Notes: generated by a model from the letters alone, not told the origin. Counted from the first letter of the stretch, positions 53,845 through 63,756 are shown. The stretch: 64,000 nt of DNA from Ruminococcus sp. UNK.MGS-30 (GCA_000980705.1 LBCK01000002.1:310001-374000), one strand, 5' to 3'. Numbers and translations: made by a program.

Positions 53845-54660
53845 ATGAATAGCTTTATGTCATGGGTAGGCGGCAAAAAGGCACTCAGGGATGCCGTACT
53901 TGCAAGATTTCCGCCATATTATGAACGGTATATCGAGGTTTTCGGCGGTGCAGGCTGGGTGTTGTTTCACAAGCCGTCCGACAATGATTTTGAAATATTC
54001 AACGATTTCAACAGCAATCTGATCAACTTATATCGTTGTGTCAGGGACAAGCCGAACAAGCTGAAATACAAGCTGCAATACGTGCTGAATTCCCGTGAGG
54101 ATTTTAACTGGATTGTAAGCTTACACAAGCGAGGATTATTTCCGAAATTTTGTGATATTGACCGTGCAGCGAAGTTTTACCAGCTGATTCGGTACAGCTA
54201 CGCCGCCAGTCTGGACAGTTTTGCTTGTCAACCACATTCCATGTGGAGTGATTTTCCGCAAATTGATATGGCGGCAAGGCGGCTGCAAAAGGTTGTCATT
54301 GAAAATCGTGATTTTGAAAAGCTCATCCGGCAGTATGACCGCCCGGTGAGCTTTTTCTATTGCGATCCGCCGTATTTTGCGACGGAGAATTATTACAAGG
54401 ATGTGGGATTTACAAAGGCAGATCATATTCGGCTGAGGGATACATTACTACAGATTTCAGGAAAATTTTTAGTTTCCTACAACGACTGCCCGGAAATCAG
54501 GGAACTCTGGAACAGACCGGGCATTGCCATAGAGGAAATCAGCAGACTGAACAATCTGGTGCAGCGATATGAGGGCGGCTGCATGTACAATGAACTGTTG
54601 ATTTCCAATTACGATACCAGCGAGAGAGCAAAAATGACAAGGCAACTCTCTCTTTTTTGA
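53845..54660 (+). CDS. DNA adenine methyltransferase (Dam/D12 class)
   Basis: The 271-residue protein has SWVGGKK at the N-terminus, EVFGGAGWVLF (SAM-binding motif I) near residue 32 and FFYCDPPYF with the catalytic DPPY near 173. It methylates N6 of adenine, probably in a short palindromic site. It lies downstream of a structured leader and has no endonuclease partner. The pair of cytosine and adenine methyltransferases would protect incoming ICE DNA. AAAGGCG precedes the ATG. Confidence 0.92.
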   Translation: MNSFMSWVGGKKALRDAVLARFPPYYERYIEVFGGAGWVLFHKPSDNDFEIFNDFNSNLINLYRCVRDKPNKLKYKLQYVLNSREDFNWIVSLHKRGLFPKFCDIDRAAKFYQLIRYSYAASLDSFACQPHSMWSDFPQIDMAARRLQKVVIENRDFEKLIRQYDRPVSFFYCDPPYFATENYYKDVGFTKADHIRLRDTLLQISGKFLVSYNDCPEIRELWNRPGIAIEEISRLNNLVQRYEGGCMYNELLISNYDTSERAKMTRQLSLF

Positions 54661-54681
54661 CGATGATGGAGGAATTGATGT

Positions 54682-54924
54682 ATGAAAAAAGTGATTTTTT
54701 CGCAGATTTTAGCCGGAAACGGTGTGACAAATTTCAGCGGGCTGTTTGACGAAAATGGCCTGCCGGTGCGTGTGGAACTGGAGAAAAATGCGGACGGCGT
54801 CGTCCTTGCCGTTCTGCGCAGAGAATTATCGGAGGACGAACAGCAGAAAATCTGCATGGATTATGAACACTGCCAGGATTGTCCGCTGTGGGAACAATGC
54901 GATGCGGAGTGTGATGAAATATGA
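54682..54924 (+). CDS. Small Cys-rich protein of unknown function
   Basis: The 80-residue product begins MKKVIFSQILAGNGVTNFSG. The C-terminal end has five Cys residues, CMDYEHCQDCPLWEQC and a last one in DAEC, a possible metal or Fe-S site. No family was recognised. GATGGAGGAATTG precedes the ATG. It lies between the adenine methyltransferase and the surface protein gene. Confidence 0.65.
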   Translation: MKKVIFSQILAGNGVTNFSGLFDENGLPVRVELEKNADGVVLAVLRRELSEDEQQKICMDYEHCQDCPLWEQCDAECDEI

Positions 54925-54999
54925 TCCTTGATTGGTTCTGTACAAAAATTCGTTCGCCGACTTTTTCGGTAAGGTTCAGCAACAAAAAAACGCATTACA

Positions 55000-55022
55000 G
55001 CACGTATTTTCGTGCTTTTTTG
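55000..55022 (+). terminator. Terminator just before the surface protein ribosome binding site
   Basis: AGCACG and CGTGCT arms with a six-base loop are followed by TTTTTT. The AAAGGAAG ribosome binding site of the surface protein starts immediately after. This suggests transcription attenuation of the surface protein and sortase genes. Confidence 0.7.
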
Positions 55023-55037
55023 AAAGGAAGTTTGTAT

Positions 55038-58000
55038 ATGTTCAAAAACAAAATATTGAAAAAACTGGGCGCAGGTCTGATGGCAGGACTCTGCGCTTTT
55101 TCTATGCTGGGAACAAATTTCAACAGTTCGTTTGGTGCGAGTGCGGCAAGCAGTTCCACTGAAAATGTTGCATTTCCGTCCGCCGATACGGTTATCGCAA
55201 AAGCGGCAACCCTGCTGGGAACGCCTTACACCTTCGGGAACAAAGGTTATTCTGGTATCTACACCCAGGGCGCATATGCGCCGCTGTCCGTCAGCACGAT
55301 TAACAGTCTTGGTATCGACTGTTCCGGACTTGTGTACTACACGCTGACCCAGCTGGGGTACAGTACATCGGGATTTTCGTGGAACAATCCCGTTCCTGTG
55401 GACACAGCACATTGGCTGACGGTCAGTGACAGCTGTACGATTACCTACGGCGGAAAGACTTCCAACATTGACATTGAAAAACAGAACGTCAAAACGGAGG
55501 AGCACCCCTACTGGGAATGCGCCGACGGCTCCACCATCACGGCTGGTTCGGTGGTTGTGGCGGAGACAAAAAACATCAACCATGCTTGGATTTACATGGG
55601 CGAATTCAATTCCCGAAACGATGTGGTATCCTATCTGAAAAGCATCGGCGTTCCGGAAAGTCTGATCACTTCATCAACAGTTGGCAGTGGAAATGGCAAT
55701 GGCGGTACCCACTGGCGCATCGAATCCAATGGTTCCCAGGGCGTTGTCATCAACAACAATACGGACGGAAAAAGTGCAACCGCGCTGAATACTTCGGCTT
55801 TTCGTATCACGCAGAATGATGCGACTTTCCGTATCAAAAAGTGTCTGGACGGAACGTCTCAGATTGTCGGCAAATCCACAGTGGACGGCAGCACGGCGAA
55901 GTATGGCGTTTACGCCGATTCTGCGTGCAAAACCAAGGTCGGAGAAATCACAATTGGCACTGACGGCACAGGTTTGATAAAGCTGCCTATGGGGAGTTAT
56001 TACGTCAAGGAAATTTCTGCTCCGAAGGGCTATGCGCTGTCAACAAAAGTTTACGAACTGAAAGCCAATCAGACCGTGACCGTGTACGAGGACTATGAAA
56101 CTGGCTCTATCAAAATCAACAAGACCTCTGAGGATAATGTTGTGAAAGATATCGAATTCAAGGTGACCGGTTCGGACGGAAGTTCGTATACGGAAAAGAC
56201 CAATTCCAGCGGCGTTGCGGAATTTTCTGGACTGAAAGTGTACAATTCCAGTACAGGCAAGGCGATCACCTACACCGTTTCCGAAATCAATGTTGCCAGT
56301 CGTTATGAAACGCCAAAGGCACAGAACGTGACGCTGGCAAACGGCAATGTGGATTTAACAGTTAACCTGACTTTTATCAATGACCTGGTGAAGGGCAATC
56401 TCAAAATTAACAAGCAATCGGAGGACGGCGAAAACGGCGACCGTGAATTTACGATCGCAGGCGGCGGCAAAACTTATACCATAAAAACAGGCTCTGACGG
56501 CATTGCCATACTTTCTGACATTCCCGTCTATGACAGTAATAACGAAAAGATTGTCTACACCATTTCTGAGAAGAATGTGCCGATAAAATACGTTGTTCCT
56601 GCTGATCAGACGGCTACGCTGACGGCTGACGCTACCACAACGAAAACGTTCCAAAATGTGCTGAAAAAATTTACTGCCGAGGTTGTCAAAAAGGATGCAG
56701 AAACCGGTTCCGCACAGGGTGACGCCACACTTGCAGGAGCAGTTTACGGATTGTATCTGGATGGCGATCTTGTGGACACCTATACCACTGATTCGGAAGG
56801 ATATTTCAAGACAAAGGAATATGTTTGCGGCAATTATACGCTTCAGGAAATCTCGCCGTCCGAAGGATATCTGCTGGATGAGACGGTGCATTCCGTTGGC
56901 GCAGAAGCCAAGAATTATACGGTGGAAAGCAATCTGATTCCCGTTGCCGTGACCGAGGATGTGGTAAAGGGAAACATCTCCATTTTGAAGCATTCTGATG
57001 ATGGCAGCACGCAGATCGAAACACCGGAAGTCGGCGCTGAATTTGAGGTTTACCTCAAGAGTTCCGGCAGTTATGACAATGCTGCTGAAACAGAGCGCGA
57101 CTATCTGACTTGTGATGAAAATGGATTTGCACAGACAAAAGATATGCCATACGGCGTGTACACGGTGCATCAGACAGCCAGTTGGGAAGGTACGGAGTTG
57201 ATTGCGGATTTCGATGTGTACGTCAGTGAAAACGGCAAAACCTATGCCTTCCTTATGAACAACAGAGAATTTGAAAGCTATGTAAAAATCGTGAAAGTGG
57301 ATTCCGAAACTGGAAATACCATTCCCTACGAGGGCGCAGGATTTGAGATTTACGATTCTAACGGCGAAAAGATTTCCATGTCCTACAGATATCCAACGCC
57401 AACCACAATAGACGTATTCTATACTAATTCCGAAGGCTATCTGATCACACCGGAAGTTCTTTCTTACGGAGAATACACGCTTGTGGAGGTTCAGGCTCCC
57501 TACGGGTATGTGCTGGACAGCACTCCTGTGTCCTTCACAATCTCCGCTGAAAATGCAGAGGAAGAAAACGCTTTGACAATCGTGAAAGTCAACAAGGAAA
57601 ACATCGCTCAGAAAGGCAGAATCAGCGTTCAGAAAACCGGCGACAGCTTCGTGTCTGTTGCAGCGGCGTCCTCCGCTTACACAGATGAAAACGGCGAGAT
57701 GATAGTAAATCCGACCACCTACACTCCCGTGTTTGCGAACGGAAATCTTTCCGGTGCAGTATTTCAGGTGATCGCCTCTGAGGATATTGTTACTCTTGAC
57801 GGTACAATTCGTGCAAATGCAGGCGACGTTGTTGCCGAACTTAAAACCGATGAAAACGGCTATGCGGAAACAGATTTGCTCTACCTCGGAAAGTATGAGG
57901 TCAAGGAGATTACTGTGCCTTACGGATATGTTTTGAACAGTGAATCGCAGGTTGTGGAGCTTGTATACGCAGGGCAGGAAATCGCTGTTCTGGATACCGT

Positions 58001-59429
58001 AAATACGTCATTTGTCAATGATTATCAGGGTGTTGAGATCTCACTTTCTAAGGTTATGGAAAGTGATGAAACCTTCGGCATTTCGGCAGAAAACAGCGCA
58101 GTGAATGTCCGCTTCGGGCTGTTTGCAGCGGAAGAAATTGCTGCTGCTGACGGCTCTGTCATTCCTGCGGACGGTCTGATTGCAGAGGTTTCACTGAATG
58201 AAAATATGACGGCTGTCATTGCAGAGAAAATCCCGTTTGGCAAGTATTATGTGCAGGAAATTGCCACAGACGAGCATTACGTTTTGAACGGCGAAAAGTA
58301 TCTTGTGGACTTTGAATATATGGGACAGGAAGTCACAACAGTCAATATTGATTGCGGTCAGTTTGAAAATGAGCTGAAGCGTGGAAAAATCGAAGGAATC
58401 AAAGTAAATGAATCCGATGAACCGCTGGAAAATGCACTGTTTGGATTGTTCCAAACAGACTGTACAGAATTTGTGGAAAGCAATGCAATTATGACGGCAA
58501 TCTCCGACGAAACCGGATATTTTGCATTTGATGAAGTTCCCTACGGCGAGTATATTGTCAAAGAAATTGAGGCTCCCACAGGCTACATTCTCAGTGAGGA
58601 AGGCTATCTCATGACAATTTCTGAGGACGGTGAAATTGTGGGAATCACAGCTGAAAACAAGCCGATTACCATTGAAATCTCCAAACAGGATGTGTATGGA
58701 GAAGAACTTTCCGGCGCAGAAATGGAGCTTATCAACAGCGATGAAGAAACGGTTGAAAAATGGACTTCCGACGGCAAAAACCATGTTGCTACGGAGCTTC
58801 CTGCCGGAGATTATACGCTGAAAGAAATCGCTGCACCGGACGGTTATGTGATTGCAACTGATATCAGTTTTACAGTCGACGTTTACGGCAATGTTACTGT
58901 AGAAAACGTAGACGCAATCGCTGTTTCGGAAGATGGTAATCCCCTGATTGTTATGGTTGACGACACCACAAAAGTGCGGATTTCCAAGCAGGATATCACC
59001 ACTGGTGAGGAGCTTCCAGGCGCAAAGCTTCAGGTTATCGACAAGAATGGAGACGTCATTGAGGAATGGACTTCAACCAAAGAACCGCATTATTTGGAGG
59101 CGGTTCTCAAAGCTGGTGAAACCTACGCATTGCATGAAGTCATTGCACCGGACGGCTACGCTATTGCAAATGATGTGGAATTCACGGTGAATGCGGATGG
59201 CACAGTGACGGAAGTTGTCATGTACGATGATGCGGTTCCGGTGACAAAATCGACGCCCAATACCGGCGACAGCGGTCGGAATTCGCTGGCATATCTGATG
59301 CTTGCCGGAAGCGTCATCATTTTCGCAGCACTTGCCATCAGCAGAAAAAAGAAGCGCAGAAGTGAAAAGGCTGATAAAAACGCCGCTTTCTGCCCGGATT
59401 TTGTTGAGGTGGAACATGAAAACGAATAA
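55038..59429 (+). CDS. Giant surface protein: NlpC/P60 domain, SpaA-like repeats, sorting signal
   Basis: The 1463-residue protein has a signal peptide (to about 37), then an NlpC/P60 peptidase domain with Cys95 in GIDCSGLVYY and His182 in NHAWIYMG. About ten prealbumin-like SpaA modules follow from residue 260, recognisable by repeats such as YVKEISAPKGYAL and YTLKEIAAPDGYV, which often carry Lys-Asn isopeptide bonds. The C-terminus has the sorting motif TPNTG, a membrane helix and RKKKRR, then a 22-residue tail that is long for this class. The sortase gene overlaps its end. It likely acts in cell adhesion or mating-pair formation, with the peptidase aiding cell-wall passage. AAAGGAAG precedes the ATG at 55038; 39 upstream codons were discarded. 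Confidence 0.9.
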   Translation: MFKNKILKKLGAGLMAGLCAFSMLGTNFNSSFGASAASSSTENVAFPSADTVIAKAATLLGTPYTFGNKGYSGIYTQGAYAPLSVSTINSLGIDCSGLVYYTLTQLGYSTSGFSWNNPVPVDTAHWLTVSDSCTITYGGKTSNIDIEKQNVKTEEHPYWECADGSTITAGSVVVAETKNINHAWIYMGEFNSRNDVVSYLKSIGVPESLITSSTVGSGNGNGGTHWRIESNGSQGVVINNNTDGKSATALNTSAFRITQNDATFRIKKCLDGTSQIVGKSTVDGSTAKYGVYADSACKTKVGEITIGTDGTGLIKLPMGSYYVKEISAPKGYALSTKVYELKANQTVTVYEDYETGSIKINKTSEDNVVKDIEFKVTGSDGSSYTEKTNSSGVAEFSGLKVYNSSTGKAITYTVSEINVASRYETPKAQNVTLANGNVDLTVNLTFINDLVKGNLKINKQSEDGENGDREFTIAGGGKTYTIKTGSDGIAILSDIPVYDSNNEKIVYTISEKNVPIKYVVPADQTATLTADATTTKTFQNVLKKFTAEVVKKDAETGSAQGDATLAGAVYGLYLDGDLVDTYTTDSEGYFKTKEYVCGNYTLQEISPSEGYLLDETVHSVGAEAKNYTVESNLIPVAVTEDVVKGNISILKHSDDGSTQIETPEVGAEFEVYLKSSGSYDNAAETERDYLTCDENGFAQTKDMPYGVYTVHQTASWEGTELIADFDVYVSENGKTYAFLMNNREFESYVKIVKVDSETGNTIPYEGAGFEIYDSNGEKISMSYRYPTPTTIDVFYTNSEGYLITPEVLSYGEYTLVEVQAPYGYVLDSTPVSFTISAENAEEENALTIVKVNKENIAQKGRISVQKTGDSFVSVAAASSAYTDENGEMIVNPTTYTPVFANGNLSGAVFQVIASEDIVTLDGTIRANAGDVVAELKTDENGYAETDLLYLGKYEVKEITVPYGYVLNSESQVVELVYAGQEIAVLDTVNTSFVNDYQGVEISLSKVMESDETFGISAENSAVNVRFGLFAAEEIAAADGSVIPADGLIAEVSLNENMTAVIAEKIPFGKYYVQEIATDEHYVLNGEKYLVDFEYMGQEVTTVNIDCGQFENELKRGKIEGIKVNESDEPLENALFGLFQTDCTEFVESNAIMTAISDETGYFAFDEVPYGEYIVKEIEAPTGYILSEEGYLMTISEDGEIVGITAENKPITIEISKQDVYGEELSGAEMELINSDEETVEKWTSDGKNHVATELPAGDYTLKEIAAPDGYVIATDISFTVDVYGNVTVENVDAIAVSEDGNPLIVMVDDTTKVRISKQDITTGEELPGAKLQVIDKNGDVIEEWTSTKEPHYLEAVLKAGETYALHEVIAPDGYAIANDVEFTVNADGTVTEVVMYDDAVPVTKSTPNTGDSGRNSLAYLMLAGSVIIFAALAISRKKKRRSEKADKNAAFCPDFVEVEHENE

Positions 59430-60195
59430 GAAAAAAGCAATCCGCATGGGGCTGGCTGTGACCGCAGCTGCTCTCTTCTGGGGTGGAATGTATCTGCTAT
59501 TTGGAAACGATGCTGCGCAGAAAATGGAGTGGAATCAGGTCAAGGATTATGCGCCGGATTCTGAGGTATGCGAGACGTTGGACGAAGCTGTGGCTGAAAC
59601 CGGGAACATACCTGTTGTTGCTACAGCAACCACGCAAATGCTGACAGCGCAAGTTCAGCAAATGAATGCAAATTATGCTAACGCCATCGGCTGGATTTAT
59701 GTGCCGGATACGCACATCAATTACCCCATCATGCAGTCGGAGGATAACGACTTTTATTTGCATCATGGGGCAGACGGCGGTTATTTGTATGCTGGTTCCA
59801 TCTTTTTGGATTACCGCTGTAACGCCGATTTTTCGGGCGTTTCCAATATTTTATACGGTCACAATATGAGCAATCGTTCCATGTTTGCGGACGTGACGAA
59901 TTTCACTGACAGAACATATTTTGATAGCCATCGCTATGGTTGGCTGACCACGGAAAATGATGTATATTGCGTGTGTTTTTTCGCAGTGGATGTAACGGAA
60001 AACACAGGCGAAATTTACAATACGGATTCCAGCTGGCGGACTGTCATGAGTGAGGCGGTAAATCGTGCGGTAATTTACGATGACATTGAAATTGCCGATA
60101 CGGATCGTCTTGTGATGCTGTCCACTTGCACCGGCGCAAACAGTTCTTCCCGGACAGTTTTGGTTGGAAAAATCATGGAGGATGAGAATATATGA
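59416..60195 (+). CDS. srtB: Class B sortase of the ICE
   Basis: The 259-residue protein has a membrane anchor at about 9-29 and a sortase B domain with His in NILYGHNMSN, Cys in VMLSTCTGA and Arg in SSSRTVLVG. It is expected to anchor the adjoining surface protein at its TPNTG motif. The ATG lies inside the end of that gene (14-base overlap) after GAGGTGG, so the two are translationally coupled. It differs clearly from the two chromosomal sortases at 21.8-24 kb. Confidence 0.92.
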   Translation: MKTNKKKAIRMGLAVTAAALFWGGMYLLFGNDAAQKMEWNQVKDYAPDSEVCETLDEAVAETGNIPVVATATTQMLTAQVQQMNANYANAIGWIYVPDTHINYPIMQSEDNDFYLHHGADGGYLYAGSIFLDYRCNADFSGVSNILYGHNMSNRSMFADVTNFTDRTYFDSHRYGWLTTENDVYCVCFFAVDVTENTGEIYNTDSSWRTVMSEAVNRAVIYDDIEIADTDRLVMLSTCTGANSSSRTVLVGKIMEDENI

Positions 60196-60536
60196 AATTG
60201 AGTAAAAGAACGAAAAAGATCATGATTGCGGCGGTTTCTGTTATTGTGCTGGCTTTTCTTTGCAGCCTGACGGCGTTTGCAGATGGTGAGGTTGCCGGAG
60301 CAGTGGAAAGCACTTGGAATGCTGCCAAGGGACAGATCAAGACCATTGTCAACAATGTGGTGTTCCCGGTGGTTGATGTCATTCTGGCGATTTTGCTGTT
60401 TGTGAAGATCGCAACTTCGTACATGGATTATCGCAAACATGGACAATTTGAATGGACGGCTCCGGCGATTTTATTTGGTTGCCTGATCTTTTCTTTGACT
60501 GCACCGCTGTATTTATGGAGTATTGTGGGACTCTAA
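60192..60536 (+). CDS. DUF3852 pilin-like membrane protein
   Basis: The 114-residue protein has a signal-like helix at 9-29 with ALTAFADG at the end, then two hydrophobic helices (about 55-75 and 90-112). This is the layout of a VirB2/TrbC-type pilin of type IV secretion systems, and such DUF3852 proteins accompany Tn1549-like elements. It starts four bases before the sortase stop (ATGA overlap). Confidence 0.8.
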   Translation: MKLSKRTKKIMIAAVSVIVLAFLCSLTAFADGEVAGAVESTWNAAKGQIKTIVNNVVFPVVDVILAILLFVKIATSYMDYRKHGQFEWTAPAILFGCLIFSLTAPLYLWSIVGL

Positions 60537-60551
60537 GGAAAGGATGCAAAT

Positions 60552-61958
60552 ATGCCGTATATTCCATACACAGAGGAGGAAAAGCAGCTTGCGAACAGCG
60601 TGGACTTGACAGAATTTCTCCGCATGAGGGGCGAGAAATTAGAGAAAGTTGGGCGAGAATACAAGCTGATTTATTATGACGGCAGTGGGAAACACGACAG
60701 CATTATGATTCACGGTGCAGCTTGGTTCGATCACAAGAATCAGGTCGGCGGCGGTGCCATCCAATTCATGCGATATTTCTATGGCATGGATTTTCAGACT
60801 GCCATGAACGAGTTGCTGGGAAGAAGTGTTGCTCCCATTGCCCACAGTCCGCCGAAAGCGGCTGTGCAGGAGAAAAAGATAAAGAAATTCCACTTGCCGA
60901 AAGCCAATGAAAATATGCATCGTGTGTATGCTTACCTCATAAAGCAGCGCTTTATTTCGCCGGAAATTATCACACATTTTGCAAAACAGCACACGCTGTA
61001 CGAGGATGCAGAACATCATAACGCAGTGTTTGTGGGCATGGATGAAAACGGTGCTCCCCGGCAGGCGCATCTGCGCTCTACCAATTCCTTTGGGAAAGCT
61101 TTTCGAATTACTTGTGAGGGTTCCGACACCAGATACAGCTTTGCCCACTTTGGTGAGTCAGGCAAACTGTTTGTGTTTGAGGCGCCTATAGATATGCTTA
61201 GTTACCTGACATTGCATTCGGAAAACTGGCAGAAGCATAGCTACATTGCCATGAACGGTGTGTACGAAAATGCGGTTTTCACAGCGTTGAAAAACCATTG
61301 CAATCTCAGTGAAATTGTACTTTGCACAGATAACGATGCAGGAGGAATTGATGCTGCTGAACGCTTAACAGATATTCTTCACGAGAACGGATATGAAAGC
61401 GTATCGAGAATTATTCCGAAGAATAAGGATTTTAATGAGGATTTGAAGCAACTTCACGGCGTGGAGTTCCTATCTGCTGTTCCTCATTTCCGTAAAGAAA
61501 AATACCAGGAAATTGCGTTAGATTTGCGATATTTCAAATGCAATCCTGACAGAATGCTCAACCGGATTTCCAAGACATTTCAAAATGGGCAATACCAATA
61601 TCTTGCCGAGTATGCCTTAGCCGCTTCTGCATTTTTTATCGGCAGAAAAAACGAAAATGCGATGTTTGAAAAGCTGAAAGTTAAGCTGTCGGACGAGTAC
61701 AGAGCGTATGCGGATAAGGGAAAACTGTGTGCCAAACAGGACAACTTAAAATCCGCTTATCAGTCGGTCATGCGTGATTTGCGGTATACGCAATCACGTA
61801 CAAAGGAACAGGTGATTCAGACTGCAAAGCTGTTGTATCAGCTTGCGGACTGCACTGTGAAATGTGAGGTAGAACAGGAATTATCTGCACCGCAGCTCAT
61901 GCAGGAAGAAACGCAGACCGAAGAACCATCGGAGGTGTTGCACATGGAATATGGATAA
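60552..61958 (+). CDS. DUF3991 and toprim domain-containing protein
   Basis: The 468-residue protein starts with a primase-like zinc-less fold, MPYIPYTEEEKQLANSVDLT, followed by GGGAIQFMRYFYGMDF (DUF3991-like) and a toprim domain with FEAPIDMLSYL and LCTDNDAGGIDAAERL holding the acidic metal ligands (residues about 210-290). Toprim proteins of conjugative elements act as primases or assist DNA transfer. It overlaps the next gene region and is translated just downstream of the pilin gene. AAAGGATG precedes the ATG. Confidence 0.85.
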   Translation: MPYIPYTEEEKQLANSVDLTEFLRMRGEKLEKVGREYKLIYYDGSGKHDSIMIHGAAWFDHKNQVGGGAIQFMRYFYGMDFQTAMNELLGRSVAPIAHSPPKAAVQEKKIKKFHLPKANENMHRVYAYLIKQRFISPEIITHFAKQHTLYEDAEHHNAVFVGMDENGAPRQAHLRSTNSFGKAFRITCEGSDTRYSFAHFGESGKLFVFEAPIDMLSYLTLHSENWQKHSYIAMNGVYENAVFTALKNHCNLSEIVLCTDNDAGGIDAAERLTDILHENGYESVSRIIPKNKDFNEDLKQLHGVEFLSAVPHFRKEKYQEIALDLRYFKCNPDRMLNRISKTFQNGQYQYLAEYALAASAFFIGRKNENAMFEKLKVKLSDEYRAYADKGKLCAKQDNLKSAYQSVMRDLRYTQSRTKEQVIQTAKLLYQLADCTVKCEVEQELSAPQLMQEETQTEEPSEVLHMEYG

Positions 61959-61974
61959 CATGGAGGTGTTCCAA

Positions 61975-63756
61975 ATGACACAAGGCCAACTAATCGGCAT
62001 TATTGCAATGTCGGTCATTTTTGTTTTATTGCTAATACTGGCATACTGTTCCAATAACTATTCGCTGAACGGAATCAAATCCAAGAAAATCGGCGATGGT
62101 CAGCATGGTACTGCTCGTTTTGCCACAAAAGCAGAGGTAAAAAAGACCTATACCCAAGTCCCATTTGATGTGGAAAACTGGCGAAAAGGCAGATATCTGC
62201 CAACAGTTCAGGGAACGGTAGTCGGCTGTAAATCTCATGGAAAACAGACGATTGCTCTTGTTGACGAGGGCGATGTGCATACCCTTATGATTGGCGCTGC
62301 CGGCGTGGGAAAGACTGCTTTTTTCTTGTATCCCAATATTGAATTTGCTTGCGCCAGTGGTATGTCTTTTTTGCAAACTGACACGAAGGGCGATGTATTC
62401 CGAAATTACGGCAGCATAGCGAAAAAGTATTACGACTACAATGTTTCTGTGTTGGATTTACGCAATCCCACACGCTCCGATGAAAACAATATCCTGCATC
62501 TGGTGAACAAATATATGGACATCTATCTGTCCGATAAGCACAACCTTTCCGCAAAGGCAAAAGCCGAAAAGTACGCCAAAATCACGGCGAAAACCATTAT
62601 CAGTATCGGCGGAGGGGACGCAGCAGCTTACGGTGCAAACGCCTTTTTCTACGACGCAGCGGAGGGCCTGCTTGCTTCATTAATTCTGCTTCTTGCCGAG
62701 TTCGGTGAGAAAAACGAACGCCACATTGTGTCGGTTTTCAAGATGATTCAGGACTTGCTGGAACCTGTGTGGGAAAAGCAATCCGTCAAAAAAACTGCAC
62801 CCAAAAGCGGCTTCAAGGCTTTGATGGAACGGCTGCCGGATGAGCATAAGGCGAAGTGGCTTGCAGGTTCCGCATTGCACTCTGCAGATCAAGCGATGTT
62901 GTCGGTCATGAGTACAGCCCTGTCCCGTCTGAACAGCTTTATCGACTCGGAAATGGAGCAGATTCTGTGTTTTGGTACTGCATTGGATGCGGAAAAATTC
63001 TGCAGGGAAAAGTCGGCAATCTTTATCGTGCTTCCAGAGGAAGATGTCAGCAAATATTTCATGGTATCGCTGATTATTCAGCAGCTATACAGAGAAATTC
63101 TTGTGATTGCCGATGAGAACGGCGGTCGCCTGCCAAACAGAGTGATGTTTTATTGTGATGAATTCGGCACTTTTCCAAAAATCGAGGGCGCAGAAGCCAT
63201 GTTTTCCGCAAGCCGTTCTAGAAGAATCAGCATTGTAGCGATCATTCAATCATTTGCGCAGCTGAACAAAAACTACGGCAAAGAGGGGCAGGAAATCATC
63301 ACGGATAACACACAGCTAACCATTTTCGGTGGATTTGCGCCCAATTCCCAATCGGCAGAAGTGTTGTCAAAGGCACTGGGTGAACAGACCATTTTGTCAG
63401 GCAGTGTATCTCATGGTAAGGAAAAATCCCAATCGCTCCAGATGATCGGCAGACCGCTTCTCACAGTGGATGAGCTGAAATCTATGCCAAAGGGACAGTT
63501 TATTGTCATGAAAACGGGAACGCATCCCATGATTTCGCCGCTGAAGCTGTACTTTAAGTGGGGCATCTACTTTGAAGAACCGTATATTTTGGAGGACAGG
63601 GGTGCAAGAACTGTCACCTACATGAGCAAGGAAGCACTGATGCGTGAAGTGGAGATCCAGTATCCGCAGATGAAAAAAACAGTTTCGGAAGAAGATGAAG
63701 AATTGGAAGAAGAAACGCCAAAACGAAGAAAAATTCCGAGGACAGGAGGTGTGTAA
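61975..63756 (+). CDS. VirD4/TraG-type coupling protein
   Basis: The 593-residue hexameric ATPase links the relaxase-DNA complex to the secretion channel. It has one N-terminal membrane helix (6-25; many relatives have two), Walker A GAAGVGKT at 107-114, and a Walker B region VMFYCDEFGTFPK. The start at ATG 61975 is six bases after GGAGGTG; the ATG at 61951 is nearer the preceding gene and has a more distant site. The C-terminal tail is acidic then basic (RRKIPRTGG). The VirB4 and relaxase genes should lie to the right. Confidence 0.9.
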   Translation: MTQGQLIGIIAMSVIFVLLLILAYCSNNYSLNGIKSKKIGDGQHGTARFATKAEVKKTYTQVPFDVENWRKGRYLPTVQGTVVGCKSHGKQTIALVDEGDVHTLMIGAAGVGKTAFFLYPNIEFACASGMSFLQTDTKGDVFRNYGSIAKKYYDYNVSVLDLRNPTRSDENNILHLVNKYMDIYLSDKHNLSAKAKAEKYAKITAKTIISIGGGDAAAYGANAFFYDAAEGLLASLILLLAEFGEKNERHIVSVFKMIQDLLEPVWEKQSVKKTAPKSGFKALMERLPDEHKAKWLAGSALHSADQAMLSVMSTALSRLNSFIDSEMEQILCFGTALDAEKFCREKSAIFIVLPEEDVSKYFMVSLIIQQLYREILVIADENGGRLPNRVMFYCDEFGTFPKIEGAEAMFSASRSRRISIVAIIQSFAQLNKNYGKEGQEIITDNTQLTIFGGFAPNSQSAEVLSKALGEQTILSGSVSHGKEKSQSLQMIGRPLLTVDELKSMPKGQFIVMKTGTHPMISPLKLYFKWGIYFEEPYILEDRGARTVTYMSKEALMREVEIQYPQMKKTVSEEDEELEEETPKRRKIPRTGGV

